The notes under the pieces were generated by a model. That model was not told the origin of the DNA and ran no database searches. It saw nothing but the letters and a program-made list of their open reading frames with translations. A DNA stretch of 64,000 bases from Nonomuraea solani (GTDB lineage Bacteria > Actinomycetota > Actinomycetes > Streptosporangiales > Streptosporangiaceae). Location: the NCBI RefSeq assembly GCF_900108335.1, contig NZ_FNVT01000003.1:415563-479562 (forward strand), read 5' to 3'. A program made the translations under genes and the position numbers. This document shows, in pieces, positions 31,203 to 40,158 of the stretch (the stretch's first letter is position 1; the number at the start of each line of letters is the position of its first letter).

Positions 31203-32429
31203 GTGACCGTGCCGGACGCCACTTCCGTCGTTTCGCTGCCCGGGGGCCTTGTCCTGAGGCAAGCGCGCCCCGCGGACCTCGACCAGATCGGGGCCCTGCT
31301 CACCGAGCGCATGTCTTCGGCCGACGCCGTCGACCATCGGCTCGTCGTCACCGATCCCGACGCCGGCTGGGGCTCGTGCGCCGTGGTGACCGACGGCGAC
31401 CGCGTCGTCTCCACCGCGACCCTCCTCGACGAGGAGTTGCGCATCGGCGGCCTGCGGCTTCCGGCCGGTCAGGTCGAACTGGTCGCCACCGACCGCGAGT
31501 ACGAAGGCCGCGGCCTGGTGCGGGCGCTCATGCGATGGGCCCACGACCGGTCGGCCGCGCGGGGTCATGTCGTGCAGGTGATGATCGGTATCACGTACTT
31601 CTATCGCCGGTTCGGGTACGAGTACGCCATCGACATCCAGCCGGCGCTGCCCCTGCGCACCCTTCCGCCAGCGGACGACCCGACGGCGCTGCGGCCCGCC
31701 CGGCCCTCGGACCTCCCCGCCCTGACGGCTCTGCAGGACGCCGCGCAGAGCGGTTTCGACGTGACCATGCCGCACTCCGTACCCTGCTGGAGATGGTTGC
31801 TGGCCCACGAGGCGAGCACCGTCTGGGCGGTCGAGCGCGCGGGGGCCGTCGTCGCGAGCGGCCGCACGCTGCCGCCCGACGACGAGGAGATCCTTCTGGC
31901 GGAGGGCGCGGCGGCCGACGAGGCCGCCGCGGCCGACCTGCTCCGTGGCGTCGCCGCCCTTGTGCCCGGCGGGCAGGTACGCGGCGCCGGGCGTCTCGGG
32001 ACGGTATGGCGAGACCTTCTCCGCGACGAAGAGCGGCCCCCGGCCGAGCAGTACTACGTGCGCATCCCCGACCCGGCGGCGCTGCTGGACCGGCTCCGGC
32101 CCGTGCTCTGGAACCGCCTGGTCACGGCCGGGATCGACCATGGCGGTCGCGACCTGGTGATCTCCACCTTCGGGGCCCACCACCGGATCCCGGTCCACGC
32201 CGACGGCCTCGGCGAGGTCTCCACCGGTGGCCCGATGCAGGCGCCCGCGTCCATGGGAGGCGCCGGGGTCGCGCCCGACTACCTGCCCGCGCTGCTGTTC
32301 GGCCCGCACGGCATCGACGGCCTGTCCCGCATCCGCCCCGACGTCTATTGCGGTCCGGAAAAGGAGCTGTACCAGGCCCTCTTCCCGCCGCTCACCGCCG
32401 ACCTGCTCACGTACTACCTGCCGTACTGA
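31203..32429 (+). CDS. GNAT-family N-acetyltransferase, Eis-like size
   Basis: A 408-residue protein whose first 150 residues are a GNAT domain (VELVATDREYEGRGLVRALMRWAHDR, cited in part, with the E-x-R-G-x-G-like CoA loop). A second domain and an SCP2-like C-terminal part complete the three-domain length of Eis-type acetyltransferases. The C-terminal ADLLTYYLPY supplies a terminal aromatic carboxylate as in Eis. It may acetylate amines of antibiotics or proteins. GTG 31203 follows GGCAG with weak Shine-Dalgarno support. Divergent from the rhodanese gene. Confidence 0.85.
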   Translation: MTVPDATSVVSLPGGLVLRQARPADLDQIGALLTERMSSADAVDHRLVVTDPDAGWGSCAVVTDGDRVVSTATLLDEELRIGGLRLPAGQVELVATDREYEGRGLVRALMRWAHDRSAARGHVVQVMIGITYFYRRFGYEYAIDIQPALPLRTLPPADDPTALRPARPSDLPALTALQDAAQSGFDVTMPHSVPCWRWLLAHEASTVWAVERAGAVVASGRTLPPDDEEILLAEGAAADEAAAADLLRGVAALVPGGQVRGAGRLGTVWRDLLRDEERPPAEQYYVRIPDPAALLDRLRPVLWNRLVTAGIDHGGRDLVISTFGAHHRIPVHADGLGEVSTGGPMQAPASMGGAGVAPDYLPALLFGPHGIDGLSRIRPDVYCGPEKELYQALFPPLTADLLTYYLPY

Positions 32430-32479
32430 GGCGGGATTCGAGTGACGGAACGGTTGGAGCGCCGCTAGGTTGCGGTGGC

Positions 32480-33703
32480 ATGGCGTTCCTTTATGTGATC
32501 GATGAGGACTTCGTTCCACCGGATCGGGGTGACGAGCAGGAAGGGCCTGAGTCGGCGCTTCCCGCCGGTGACCCGGCCGAGGCCGTGCGGCTCTTCCACC
32601 ACTACCGGCGGTTGATGGCGTGGATCCTCGGATACGAGGAGGAACTCCCCGCTCCCGCGAGCGAGGATGACCTCGCCGCGGTGGAGGAGAGGCTCGGCAT
32701 CGTGCTGCCTCCAGACCTTCGGGCGCTGTACGGCATCGCCGACGGTGACGGTGACCTCATCAACCCGCTGTTCGACCGGCACGAGTGGCTCCCTCTTTCC
32801 GAGATCGGCGAACAGGATGACGAGTGGCTCCACATCTCGCAGGAATGGCAGTACGAACCCTGGCGCCGGACGGTGTTCGACACCCGGCCCCCGGGCACCG
32901 TCCGGAGGTCGCCGCTGCGGCCGGGCTGGATCCGGTTCGCGTTCGACACCGGCGGCAACTGGCTCGCCGTGGACCTGGATCCCGGGCCGAACGGTCGTCC
33001 CGGGCAGGTCATCAAGGTCGGCGTCGACTACACGGACCGGCCGACGTACGTCACCGACTCGGTGACCACGTTCCTGCGCCGCCTGGTGGAAGCGCTGGAA
33101 CGCGGTGACCACGTCCGTCACGACGAGAGTCTGTGGATCGACGCGGACCTGCCGGATCTGCCGTCCGACGAGGACGCCATGTACAGCGGCGGCCGGCCCA
33201 CCCTCGCGCGGGCGGGTGTGCAGGACGTCCGGGTGACCGACGTGCAGGATTGCGCGTTCCTCGCCGCGATGCCCAACGTGTGTTCGCTGACGCTGTCGAG
33301 CAAGGGTTCGCCCGATCTGACCCCGCTTGGCGGCCGTTCGGTGGAGTATCTGAACCTCGATGTGGACTCGCCCGACCTGACGGCGCCGGCCAGGAACCGG
33401 GAGCTGCGTTCCCTGTCGGTCACCTGCGTGCGGCCCGTCGAGCTGGCTCCGCTCCGTACGCTGCCGAACCTGTGGGCGCTGGACATCGCGGCCGCGGCCG
33501 TCGCCGACCTCGCCACGGTGACCGAGCTGAAGGGATTGCGGTATCTGGAGGTGACCCAGGACCAGTGGCGGGCGCTGTCGAAACTCGACGACCTGCCGCC
33601 GCTGGCCGTCGTCGGCATCCACCCCCACCGCCCCGAACGCGAATGGCCGCTGTCGACGAACTGGGTCACCATTCACGACGAGCCGCCTTCACCGGCTGCT
33701 TGA
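32480..33703 (+). CDS. SMI1/KNR4-family protein with leucine-rich-repeat-like C-terminus
   Basis: A 407-residue cytoplasmic protein. Residues about 40-215 form an SMI1/KNR4 domain: PASEDDLAAVEERLGIVLPP, DLRALYGIADGDGDLINPLF, IRFAFDTGGNWLAVDLDPGP and the closing VTDSVTTFLRRLVEALE. The remainder (about 230-395) has short repeating L-x-x-L-x-L units (LRSLSVT, LPNLWALDI, LKGLRYLEV) resembling a leucine-rich solenoid. SMI1 domains are common immunity proteins of contact-dependent toxin systems and also occur alone; no toxin gene is nearby. ATG 32480 starts the conserved sequence. Confidence 0.82.
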   Translation: MAFLYVIDEDFVPPDRGDEQEGPESALPAGDPAEAVRLFHHYRRLMAWILGYEEELPAPASEDDLAAVEERLGIVLPPDLRALYGIADGDGDLINPLFDRHEWLPLSEIGEQDDEWLHISQEWQYEPWRRTVFDTRPPGTVRRSPLRPGWIRFAFDTGGNWLAVDLDPGPNGRPGQVIKVGVDYTDRPTYVTDSVTTFLRRLVEALERGDHVRHDESLWIDADLPDLPSDEDAMYSGGRPTLARAGVQDVRVTDVQDCAFLAAMPNVCSLTLSSKGSPDLTPLGGRSVEYLNLDVDSPDLTAPARNRELRSLSVTCVRPVELAPLRTLPNLWALDIAAAAVADLATVTELKGLRYLEVTQDQWRALSKLDDLPPLAVVGIHPHRPEREWPLSTNWVTIHDEPPSPAA

Positions 33704-33757
33704 ACCGGTGGCTCCGCTCGGTTTCGGCGTAGTAAACAGGCTGACGGTGGTGTGCGG

Positions 33758-35116
33758 TCACATGTCGGCGATGAGCCTGTCCACCCGCTCGTCGACGCTC
33801 CGGAACGGGTCCTTGCACAGCACCGTGCGCTGGGCCTGGTCGTTCAGCTTCAGGTGCACCCAGTCGACCGTGTAGTCGCGGCGCTTCTCCTGCGCCTTGC
33901 GGATGAACTCGCCGCGCAGCCGCGCCCGGGTCGTCTGCGGCGGCACCGACTTCGCCTCGAAGATCTTGATGTCGGACGTCACCCGCTCCACCGCCCCACG
34001 CCGCTGCAACAGATAGAACAGCCCACGCTTGCGGTGCACGTCGTGGTAGGCCAGATCCAGCTGCGCCACCCGCGGCGACGACAACGGCAGGTCGTACTTC
34101 TTCCGATACCGCTCGATCAACTGAAACTTCGTCACCCAGTCGATCTCCCGCGACACCAGGTCAAGATTCCCGGTCTCGACCGCCCGCAACGTCCGCTCCC
34201 ACAACTCCAGCACCCGGTGGACGATCGGATCCCCACCGCGCCGGTCGACCAAGTCCTTGGCCTTGCCCAGATACTCCTGCTGGATCTCCAGGCCCGACGC
34301 CTCGCGCCCGTTGGCCAGCCGCACCCTGCGCCGGCCCGTCATGTCGTGGGAGATCTCCCGGATCGCCCGGATCGGATTCTCCAGGCTCAGGTCACGCATC
34401 ACGACCCCGGCCTCCACCATGCGCAGCACCAGGTCGGTCGCGCCGACCTTCAGCAACGTCGTGGTCTCACTCATGTTGGAGTCGCCCACGATCACGTGCA
34501 GGCGGCGGAACCTCTCGGCGTCGGAGAGCGGCTCGTCGCGCGTGTTGATGATCGGCCGCGACCGGGTGGTGGCGCTGGACACGCCCTCCCAGATGTGCTC
34601 CGCGCGCTGCGACACGCAGTAGACCGCCCCGCGCGGCGTCTGCAGCACCTTGCCCGCCCCGCAGATGAGCTGGCGGGTCACCAGGAACGGGATCAGCATG
34701 TCGGTCAGCCGCCCGAACTCGCCGTGCCGGTCCACCGAATAGTTCTCATGGCAGCCGTAGGAGTTGCCGGCCGAGTCGGTGTTGTTCTTGAACAGGTAGA
34801 CGTCCCCGGCGATGGCCTCCTCGCGCAGCCGCTTCTCGGCGTCGACCAGCAGGCCCTCCAGGATGCGTTCGCCCGCCTTGTCGTGGGTGACCAGCTCGAT
34901 CACGTTGTCACACTCGGGTGTGGCGTACTCGGGATGGCTGCCCACGTCCAGATAGAGACGCGCGCCGTTGCGCAGGAACACGTTGCTCGACCGGCCCCAG
35001 GACACGACCTGCCGGAACAGGTATCGGGCCACTTCGTCCGGGGATAGCCTGCGCTGTCCTCGGTACGTGAACGTGACGCCGTACTCGTTCTCCAGGCCGA
35101 GGATGCGACGATCCAT
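33758..35116 (-). CDS. pafA: Pup--protein ligase PafA
   Basis: A 452-residue ligase that attaches the deamidated C-terminal Glu of prokaryotic ubiquitin-like protein (Pup) to substrate lysines, tagging them for the mycobacterial-type proteasome. The N-terminus [14 protein letters not shown] contains the Mg-ATP ligand Glu9, and Asp57 in [13 protein letters not shown] is the catalytic base. [23 protein letters not shown] and [14 protein letters not shown] segments follow, and the length is that of PafA rather than Dop. GAGG precedes ATG 35116. No prcAB, pup or dop gene is in the window next to it, so it is detached from the core proteasome locus here. Confidence 0.97.
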   Translation of the reverse strand: MDRRILGLENEYGVTFTYRGQRRLSPDEVARYLFRQVVSWGRSSNVFLRNGARLYLDVGSHPEYATPECDNVIELVTHDKAGERILEGLLVDAEKRLREEAIAGDVYLFKNNTDSAGNSYGCHENYSVDRHGEFGRLTDMLIPFLVTRQLICGAGKVLQTPRGAVYCVSQRAEHIWEGVSSATTRSRPIINTRDEPLSDAERFRRLHVIVGDSNMSETTTLLKVGATDLVLRMVEAGVVMRDLSLENPIRAIREISHDMTGRRRVRLANGREASGLEIQQEYLGKAKDLVDRRGGDPIVHRVLELWERTLRAVETGNLDLVSREIDWVTKFQLIERYRKKYDLPLSSPRVAQLDLAYHDVHRKRGLFYLLQRRGAVERVTSDIKIFEAKSVPPQTTRARLRGEFIRKAQEKRRDYTVDWVHLKLNDQAQRTVLCKDPFRSVDERVDRLIADM

Positions 35117-35377
35117 TACCTCACACTATTCTCCGCACGCCCGCGATGGGGAAGATCTTGACCGCGAGGCTGGCACACCCGGTCGGATCCGATGGTCGCT
35201 CCCACAACCCGTGGACGACGGCGACCGCATTGTCACCCGGCATGCAGACGAAAGAAGCACGACAGTCTGACGACAGCCCATCTGCCTATGGTTTCCCTGA
35301 TTTCTCTTACCGAGCGCCTGAGAAAAGGAACACATCAAGCAGCTATCCACGCTACGACCGTTCAACGAAAGGTCTCC

Positions 35378-36301
35378 ATGAGAAAGTTACTCTCGGCGGT
35401 GGCCGCCATGGCGATCGCCCTCGTAGTGCTGCCACCCGGCACGGGATCAGCGGGAACCAGCCGCCCAGTGTCCCCGGAATGCGGCAGCACAAGTGATCAG
35501 CAGACGGCGATCCGCGAACTCGTCCAGCGTACGAACGACCGGCTGAAGGTCAGCGTCAAGGCCGAGGACTACGAGGTTCAGTCCGACGGCACGAATTGTG
35601 TCGTCAAGCCCCGCGGCAGCGGGCCGGTGACCACCGAGGTGGTGACCGACTCCGCCGGCCGCAAGACGATTACGGCGAAAGCCAAGCTCGAAGCCGCCCC
35701 GGCCATAAAGGCCGGCGGAAACGCAACGATTCAACAGGACGCGCAGTGGTGGCAGCCCACCTGCTACGCCGCGTATGAAGACGCGGCCCGTGTCGGCATC
35801 ATGAACCCCATCTGCTTCCAGTGGGGAAGCATGAACTATACGGGCGCGACCCGGTGGAACTACGTGGCCCGCATGTACGCGACCTGCGCCGCGAGAAAGG
35901 GCGGACCCGACTTCTGGCAGGTCTATACCTGCTCTGTGGGGACCAGACCCCAGGACACTTCGCCGCCGCTGGTGCTGAACGACTACAGCCCACGGAGCAC
36001 GCAGACGCTGAGTGGCTGCCAGAACGTGCCTCTCAACATCACAGCCGGACCGGTTTCGACGGGCGTTTTCGTGAACACCTGCGACAAACTGGCCCTCATA
36101 AAGGAGCCCTCGGCCAATCGGCCGGAGATGGAGGTGGCCTGGCAGGGCAGAGCGTACTGGGCCGAGGACAAGCGGGAAACCGGATTCCTCCTGGGCATGG
36201 GCAGCCCCATTGGGCAATCGCCCCAGATGTGGGCCGTCTGGAGCATGGGCGTAGGCCCCTGCTCCCTCCCCCCGCAGCCCCCGCCGTGGTGCGCCATGTG
36301 A
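35378..36301 (+). CDS. Secreted protein of unknown function
   Basis: A 307-residue exported protein. A signal peptide (residues 1-25, MRKLLSAVAAMAIALVVLPP, cleavage probably after GSAG) precedes a mature part with eight or more cysteines (CGSTSD, CVVKPR, CYAAYED, CFQWGS, CAARKG, CSVGTR and others) and many Trp residues. I do not recognise the fold; disulfide-rich extracellular proteins of this type occur in Nonomuraea and relatives. AAAGG precedes ATG 35378. Leu4 is encoded by the rare TTA codon (35387-35389). The 261-bp gap to pafA is less GC-rich and should carry both promoters, but no confident -10/-35 pair was seen. Confidence 0.75.
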   Translation: MRKLLSAVAAMAIALVVLPPGTGSAGTSRPVSPECGSTSDQQTAIRELVQRTNDRLKVSVKAEDYEVQSDGTNCVVKPRGSGPVTTEVVTDSAGRKTITAKAKLEAAPAIKAGGNATIQQDAQWWQPTCYAAYEDAARVGIMNPICFQWGSMNYTGATRWNYVARMYATCAARKGGPDFWQVYTCSVGTRPQDTSPPLVLNDYSPRSTQTLSGCQNVPLNITAGPVSTGVFVNTCDKLALIKEPSANRPEMEVAWQGRAYWAEDKRETGFLLGMGSPIGQSPQMWAVWSMGVGPCSLPPQPPPWCAM

Positions 36302-36386
36302 GCGGCTTGACCTGATGGGCCCGTGGATTTCCGCGGGCCCATCGCGGCATCCATTGACCAGCCCGGGCAGCATAGACTGCCACGCC

Positions 36387-36557
36387 ATGACAACCGACGC
36401 GCGATTCTGGCCCAAGATCGATGTGCTTGGTGGCGTGGCGGACGAAGAATCGTCATCTCGGCTCGAAGCGGAGCTCAGGGCCTGCGACGATCAAGCTCTC
36501 GAAGAGTTCGCGGACACCCTTCACGACAAGCCGCACTCTCTCACCAACTGCCGTTGA
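36387..36557 (+). pseudogene. Short DUF4240-like fragment
   Basis: A 56-residue open frame (MTTDARFWPKIDVLGGVADE...HDKPHSLTN, cited in part) whose start resembles the N-terminus of DUF4240 proteins: M-T-x-x-x-F-W-x-x-I-D, then a run of acidic residues and ALEEFADTLHD. It stops after the first helix pair, whereas the domain normally continues for another 100 residues. It is probably a truncated remnant; a genuine small protein cannot be ruled out. Confidence 0.5.
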
Positions 36558-36618
36558 GATTTCTCTGAGGCCGAGTTTCTGATCAACGCCGTTTCGGTGT
36601 GGATACTCTGTTCCCAGG

Positions 36619-37095
36619 TTGCGTTCCCAGCGGGGGCCGCCCGAACGCGACGCCTACCCCGTGTTCGTCGACCGGTGCGGCTCTGCCACCGTCCTGTTCG
36701 AGTGGAACCACCTCGGGACGAACCCCGCCGTGCTCCAACGGCTCAGCGAGGGAGCGCGCGTCTACAGCGCCTGGTGGAACGTCAACGCCAACAGCCTGCT
36801 GAGCTTCGCGGTCGGAGGCGAGCTCGTCCTGGCGATCGACGCGCTCTTCCCCGGGCTCCAGGAACACCATGCGGGCCTGGGCCGGTGGCCCGAGCTGCAG
36901 GCGATGACGGACTTCTTCGCCGCACCCATGCCCGAGGACCCCGACGAGGACGATCTCGGTGATCGCGCCGGCTGCGACTGGAGGGCCGCCTGCTTCGCGG
37001 TCATCGACCGCACCACCGGCGCGCGGCTGACCGGCGAGTGGCTGGAGCGGCCGCATCCTTATGTGACGGTACGGGTGCCCGACGCGACTCGCTGA
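36619..37095 (+). pseudogene. DUF6461-like protein, 5'-truncated
   Basis: The frame to the TGA at 37093 encodes a DUF6461-like C-terminal region: ATVLFEWNHLGTNPAVLQRL, ARVYSAWWNVNANSLLSFAV and DALFPGLQEHH. The normal N-terminal part (about 40-60 residues with DYCLTF-type motifs) is missing, and no plausible start precedes it; only a TTG at 36619 opens the frame. Together with the DUF4240 piece just upstream this looks like the fused ends of two decayed genes. Confidence 0.55.
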
Positions 37096-37110
37096 CCCCT
37101 GCCCTGGCCA

Positions 37111-37398
37111 TCAGGGAAGATCCGGTCGCTGGCCACGCAGTTCCTCCAGCGCGGCCGCGACCTCCCGAACCTGCTCAGGCTGCCGCGTACCCCAATCAGA
37201 GACACCGTCGAACCATCGGTTCCAGACGGACCGGACGGCGTCAGCGGTGATCTCCTCCCGACCGCCGCACACGAGCGCGGTGAGATCACCCACCTCGGGG
37301 TCGTATTCGTCGTCAGGAGCACCCATGCCCAGCAGGCCCTCGGGATCGTACCGATTGATCAAGGCACGGACGGCGGCGGCCACCTGATCTTCAGTCAT
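37111..37398 (-). CDS. Small hypothetical protein
   Basis: A 95-residue acidic protein (MTEDQVAAAVRALINRYDPE, then GVSDWGTRQPEQVREVAAAL) predicted to be mostly helical. It shares a 4-bp ATGA overlap (37395-37398) with the upstream response-regulator-like gene, which supports its being translated. I recognise no family with certainty; it has the look of small DUF1871-type proteins. It converges with the DUF6461 remnant. Confidence 0.55.
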   Translation of the reverse strand: MTEDQVAAAVRALINRYDPEGLLGMGAPDDEYDPEVGDLTALVCGGREEITADAVRSVWNRWFDGVSDWGTRQPEQVREVAAALEELRGQRPDLP

Positions 37399-37868
37399 GA
37401 CGTCCTCCGGAGGGCGAGGCGGGCCTGGTGGGCGGGCAGGCCCGCCTGCGTACGTTTGGCCAGGCCGAGTTTGTCGAGCAATCGTGAGACGTAGCTCTTG
37501 ACCGTGGTCTCCGGCAGGAACAGCCGCGCCGCGATCTCGCCGTTCGTCAGCCCCTCACCGAGGCAGCCGAGCACATCGCGCTCCCGCTCGCTCAGCGCGC
37601 CGGCATTCTCCTGCGCGGCTCTGATGTGGTCGTCGGACCTGACACGCGAGACGAGGTGGCGGGCGGCGGCCGGTGACAGCACGGTGTGCCCCTGGGCCGC
37701 CACTTTGACGAGGCCGAGCACGCCCGGCATCCGGATGTCGATCAGGACGCCGCCGGGAGCCGTACGCAGCACCTCCTCCACCACCTCGATCTCGCCTGCC
37801 GAGGTGAGGATCATCTGGAGGTGACGGCGGACCATGGGATCGTCGTCGGCCACGAGCACCTTGATCAT
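37395..37868 (-). CDS. NarL/LuxR-type response regulator with internally shortened receiver
   Basis: A 157-residue protein against about 215 for the family. The start (MIKVLVADDDPMVRRHLQMI) and the phosphoacceptor segment (VLIDIRMPG, Asp44) are normal. The alpha-2 region and the whole segment from beta-4 to alpha-5, including the conserved Thr and Lys, are missing in frame. Sequence resumes at QGHTVLSPAAARHLVSRV. The LuxR output domain (about 90-150, LSERERDVLGCLGEGLTN and ETTVKSYVSRLLDKL) is intact. No histidine kinase is adjacent. It is either a decayed copy or a constitutive DNA-binding form. Confidence 0.8.
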   Translation of the reverse strand: MIKVLVADDDPMVRRHLQMILTSAGEIEVVEEVLRTAPGGVLIDIRMPGVLGLVKVAAQGHTVLSPAAARHLVSRVRSDDHIRAAQENAGALSERERDVLGCLGEGLTNGEIAARLFLPETTVKSYVSRLLDKLGLAKRTQAGLPAHQARLALRRTS

Positions 37869-38107
37869 GTCGCCTCCCGTCCCTGCCCGCCCACTACGAA
37901 CATCCTGCCCGATCTCCGTGGGGACAGAGGCGGGGAGATCATGGGCAGTTGAACAGGTCGCATCGGGGCACGGACGTGGTGGCGGTGCTGCCCGGGCGCT
38001 CGCCGATCAGGTGAGCGCCCGGTTTGCCGCCCTGCCGGCGCGGCCACGCCCTGCCGCTCGACGCGGTCAGGATTCGTCGCGAACTCATGGCCGGAACCTA
38101 GGCCGCG

Positions 38108-38270
38108 TCAGGCCACGTTTGCCCTCTTGACGATCCTGCGTACCCCGCTCGTCGCTGGTGTTGCGGTTGCGCCAGGCGATGTAACGGCGGAGCAAGCTGC
38201 CCTGCTCGCGGTGGCTATCGTGGTCGGTGCCGTTAGGGTGAACTCGCGCACCCGGACCGGACCGGCGCCC
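38108..38270 (-). pseudogene. IS630-family transposase C-terminal remnant
   Basis: Minus-strand frames together read REFTL, then NGTDHDSHREQGSLLRRY followed by IAWRNRN, then GVRRIVKRANVA and a stop. This is the characteristic ending of IS630-type transposases, broken by two frameshifts within about 150 bp. No inverted repeats or upstream transposase sequence were found. The rest of the gap from 37869 to 38332 shows nothing else that I recognise. Confidence 0.8.
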
Positions 38271-38332
38271 CGTCGGCCGCCCAGAAGCATGCCGTGTGAC
38301 GCACCTCTTTGAGACTGGCGAGGCCCCGGTGC

Positions 38333-39235
38333 TCAGTTCGCGTACTCGAGGCCCGTCTGACGCTCGGCGGTGACCTCCAGGCCGACCACACCCTCACGCA
38401 CAGGTATGACCCTGAAGACGATCCAGTCGCCGCCCACCTGATCCGCGGCCAGCGGTTCGACCGTGTACCCGCCCTCATCGACCACGACGCGGCGGAACTC
38501 CGCACTCAGGCCGCGCTTGCCGACCTCGCCCAGCACATCGTCGACGGTCCGGCCGCTCACCTTGACGCCGGCCAGCGGCTCTCCGGGACGGGTGGCCGAC
38601 TGCTGGTTGTTCTCGTAGGATTCCCCCGGCTTGGCTTGCCTGCCCAGCTCAAAGTGCACCGCATTGGGCGTGCCCTTGATCGCCGCCGGGACGGTCACCA
38701 CCATGAAGCAGCCGCTGTCGGTCAGATCGCAGTCCGCCGGCTCCTTGCGGGCCCCGATGGGCGCGTTCGCCGGGGTGAGGCCGCCCCCCAGGCTCACGAT
38801 CTCGCCGACCGCGCTGGGCGAGACCGGAATCACCCTGAGCTCCACGTTGAGGCCGAGGGAGCGGAACGCCTCGGAGAACTTCCGCTCGTCCGCGTAGGGG
38901 TCCTTGATCCGGGCGACGTAGGTGTCGGCCTCCTCGTGGATCTCCACCGCGGAGTTGGCGTAGGAGGTCGCGACGCCGCCGAGCAGGCTCGGCCCGAGGA
39001 CGACGCCGAGAGCGAGGACGGCGGAGGCGGCGAGCCCGAGCAGCGCGCGACGCCCTAGGCCACGCCTGCGCGGGTGTCGTAGGAGCGCCGCCACCGTCGT
39101 CGTGTCCCGATCCTGGGCGATGATGTCGGCGAACAGCGCCTGCGCGCGGGCACCGCCAGCACGCCCGCCTGGTTCGTCCGGACTGATCCGGGCCAGCGGC
39201 CTCAGGAGTTCGTTGATCTCGTCGATGCCCCTCAT
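38333..39235 (-). CDS. Membrane protein encoded with an ECF sigma factor (probable anti-sigma or effector)
   Basis: A 300-residue protein: a cytoplasmic N-terminus (1-70, MRGIDEINELLRPLARISPD), one transmembrane helix (about 72-96, LLGLAASAVLALGVVLGPSL) and an extracytoplasmic domain of about 200 residues with ADCDLTDSGCF and two similar halves. The start overlaps the sigma gene stop by 4 bp. This arrangement (CU044_5270-like) is typical of proteins partnering SigE-like ECF factors, so regulation of the sigma factor from the membrane is likely. No zinc anti-sigma motif (H-x3-C-x2-C) is present. Confidence 0.8.
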   Translation of the reverse strand: MRGIDEINELLRPLARISPDEPGGRAGGARAQALFADIIAQDRDTTTVAALLRHPRRRGLGRRALLGLAASAVLALGVVLGPSLLGGVATSYANSAVEIHEEADTYVARIKDPYADERKFSEAFRSLGLNVELRVIPVSPSAVGEIVSLGGGLTPANAPIGARKEPADCDLTDSGCFMVVTVPAAIKGTPNAVHFELGRQAKPGESYENNQQSATRPGEPLAGVKVSGRTVDDVLGEVGKRGLSAEFRRVVVDEGGYTVEPLAADQVGGDWIVFRVIPVREGVVGLEVTAERQTGLEYAN

Positions 39236-39777
39236 AGTGATCTCCCCGTGGGAACGACCGCGTCGGTCGGCGTGAATCGAACGTCGGCTGCTTCGAGCGC
39301 CCGGGACAGGCGTCTGCGCGCGCGGTGGAGCCGGATACGGACGGCGTTGCGGGAGAGCCCCAGCATCGTGGCGATCTCCCTGCGGTCCAGGCCCTCCCAC
39401 GCGACCAGCGCGAGCAACTCGCGGTCGCCCTCGGGAAGCGTCGCGAACGCCTGGGCGATCGCGTTCCTCTCGACGCTGTGGTCGGCGAGATCACCGTAGA
39501 GGTCGGCCATCTCCGCGTCGAGGTCCCGGTGCCGCGCCTGGCGCCGCAGCGCGCTGCGGCGGTGGTCGGCCAGCACGTTGCGGGCCACCCCGTAGACCCA
39601 GAGCTTCGCCTGCGCGCCCGGGGGCAGTTCGTCGATCTTGCGCCAGACGATGACGAAGGTCTCGGCGACCACGTCGGCCGCGTCCTGCGGCGAGTCACAG
39701 CGGCGTCCGGCGTAGGCGGTGATCTGGTCGTAGGTCGCCCGGTAGACCGCTTCGAACCTGTGAGTGTCATCTGACAC
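39232..39777 (-). CDS. ECF RNA polymerase sigma factor
   Basis: A 181-residue ECF sigma factor. Region 2 (about 8-75) contains DSPQDAADVVAETFVIVWRK and LWVYGVARNVLADHRRS. Region 4 (about 105-160) contains LPEGDRELLALVAWEGLDRR and LGLSRNAVRIRLHRARRRL. It directs RNA polymerase to a small regulon, probably envelope or stress genes. It is translationally coupled to the membrane protein downstream. The pair is flanked by IS630-type scraps on both sides (38108-38270 and 39975-40058). Confidence 0.94.
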   Translation of the reverse strand: MSDDTHRFEAVYRATYDQITAYAGRRCDSPQDAADVVAETFVIVWRKIDELPPGAQAKLWVYGVARNVLADHRRSALRRQARHRDLDAEMADLYGDLADHSVERNAIAQAFATLPEGDRELLALVAWEGLDRREIATMLGLSRNAVRIRLHRARRRLSRALEAADVRFTPTDAVVPTGRSL

Positions 39778-39974
39778 AGGCGGTTCCCATCGTGACGTCC
39801 TCCACTTCCGGTACTGATACGAACGCTCTCTTCATGGGTGGAGGCGCCCCGATCATTTCGCCCGGAACCGGAAAATCTCGCGTGGCCTCGCCGCTCTCCT
39901 GTCCAGAGTGGCTCGCGGAGACCGGCGAAGCTGGCCTCCCGGGCCGTCGGGCGTGATCACTTCAGAATGCGGGC

Positions 39975-40058
39975 ATGGCTGAGCGAGTTCGCGTTCGCGA
40001 GATCGATGACGACGAAGGAAACCGGCTGCTGCGCATCGTACGGCGCGGCACTGGCTCG
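39975..40058 (+). pseudogene. IS630-family transposase N-terminal remnant
   Basis: From ATG 39975 the sequence MAERVRVREIDDDEGNRLLR, then IVRRGTGS, matches the usual beginning of actinobacterial IS630-type transposases (MAEPVRVR...EGxxLxxIVRRG). After 28 residues the similarity ends at a junction with the DUF6879 gene region. It is on the opposite strand from the C-terminal piece at 38108. The gap 39778-39974 before it shows no other feature. Confidence 0.75.
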
Positions 40059-40158
40059 ATGAAGATCTTCGGACCCAGCGAGAGAAGGGCCGACGTTCGC
40101 TGAACTGCTTTCAGGCTGCACCACGTCGGCCGTTCACCTTGAGATCCACGACGCTCAT

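Noticed and set aside
38333..39235. Zinc anti-sigma domain in the sigma-linked membrane protein
   Set aside because: No H-x3-C-x2-C motif; only membrane topology and gene coupling support a link.
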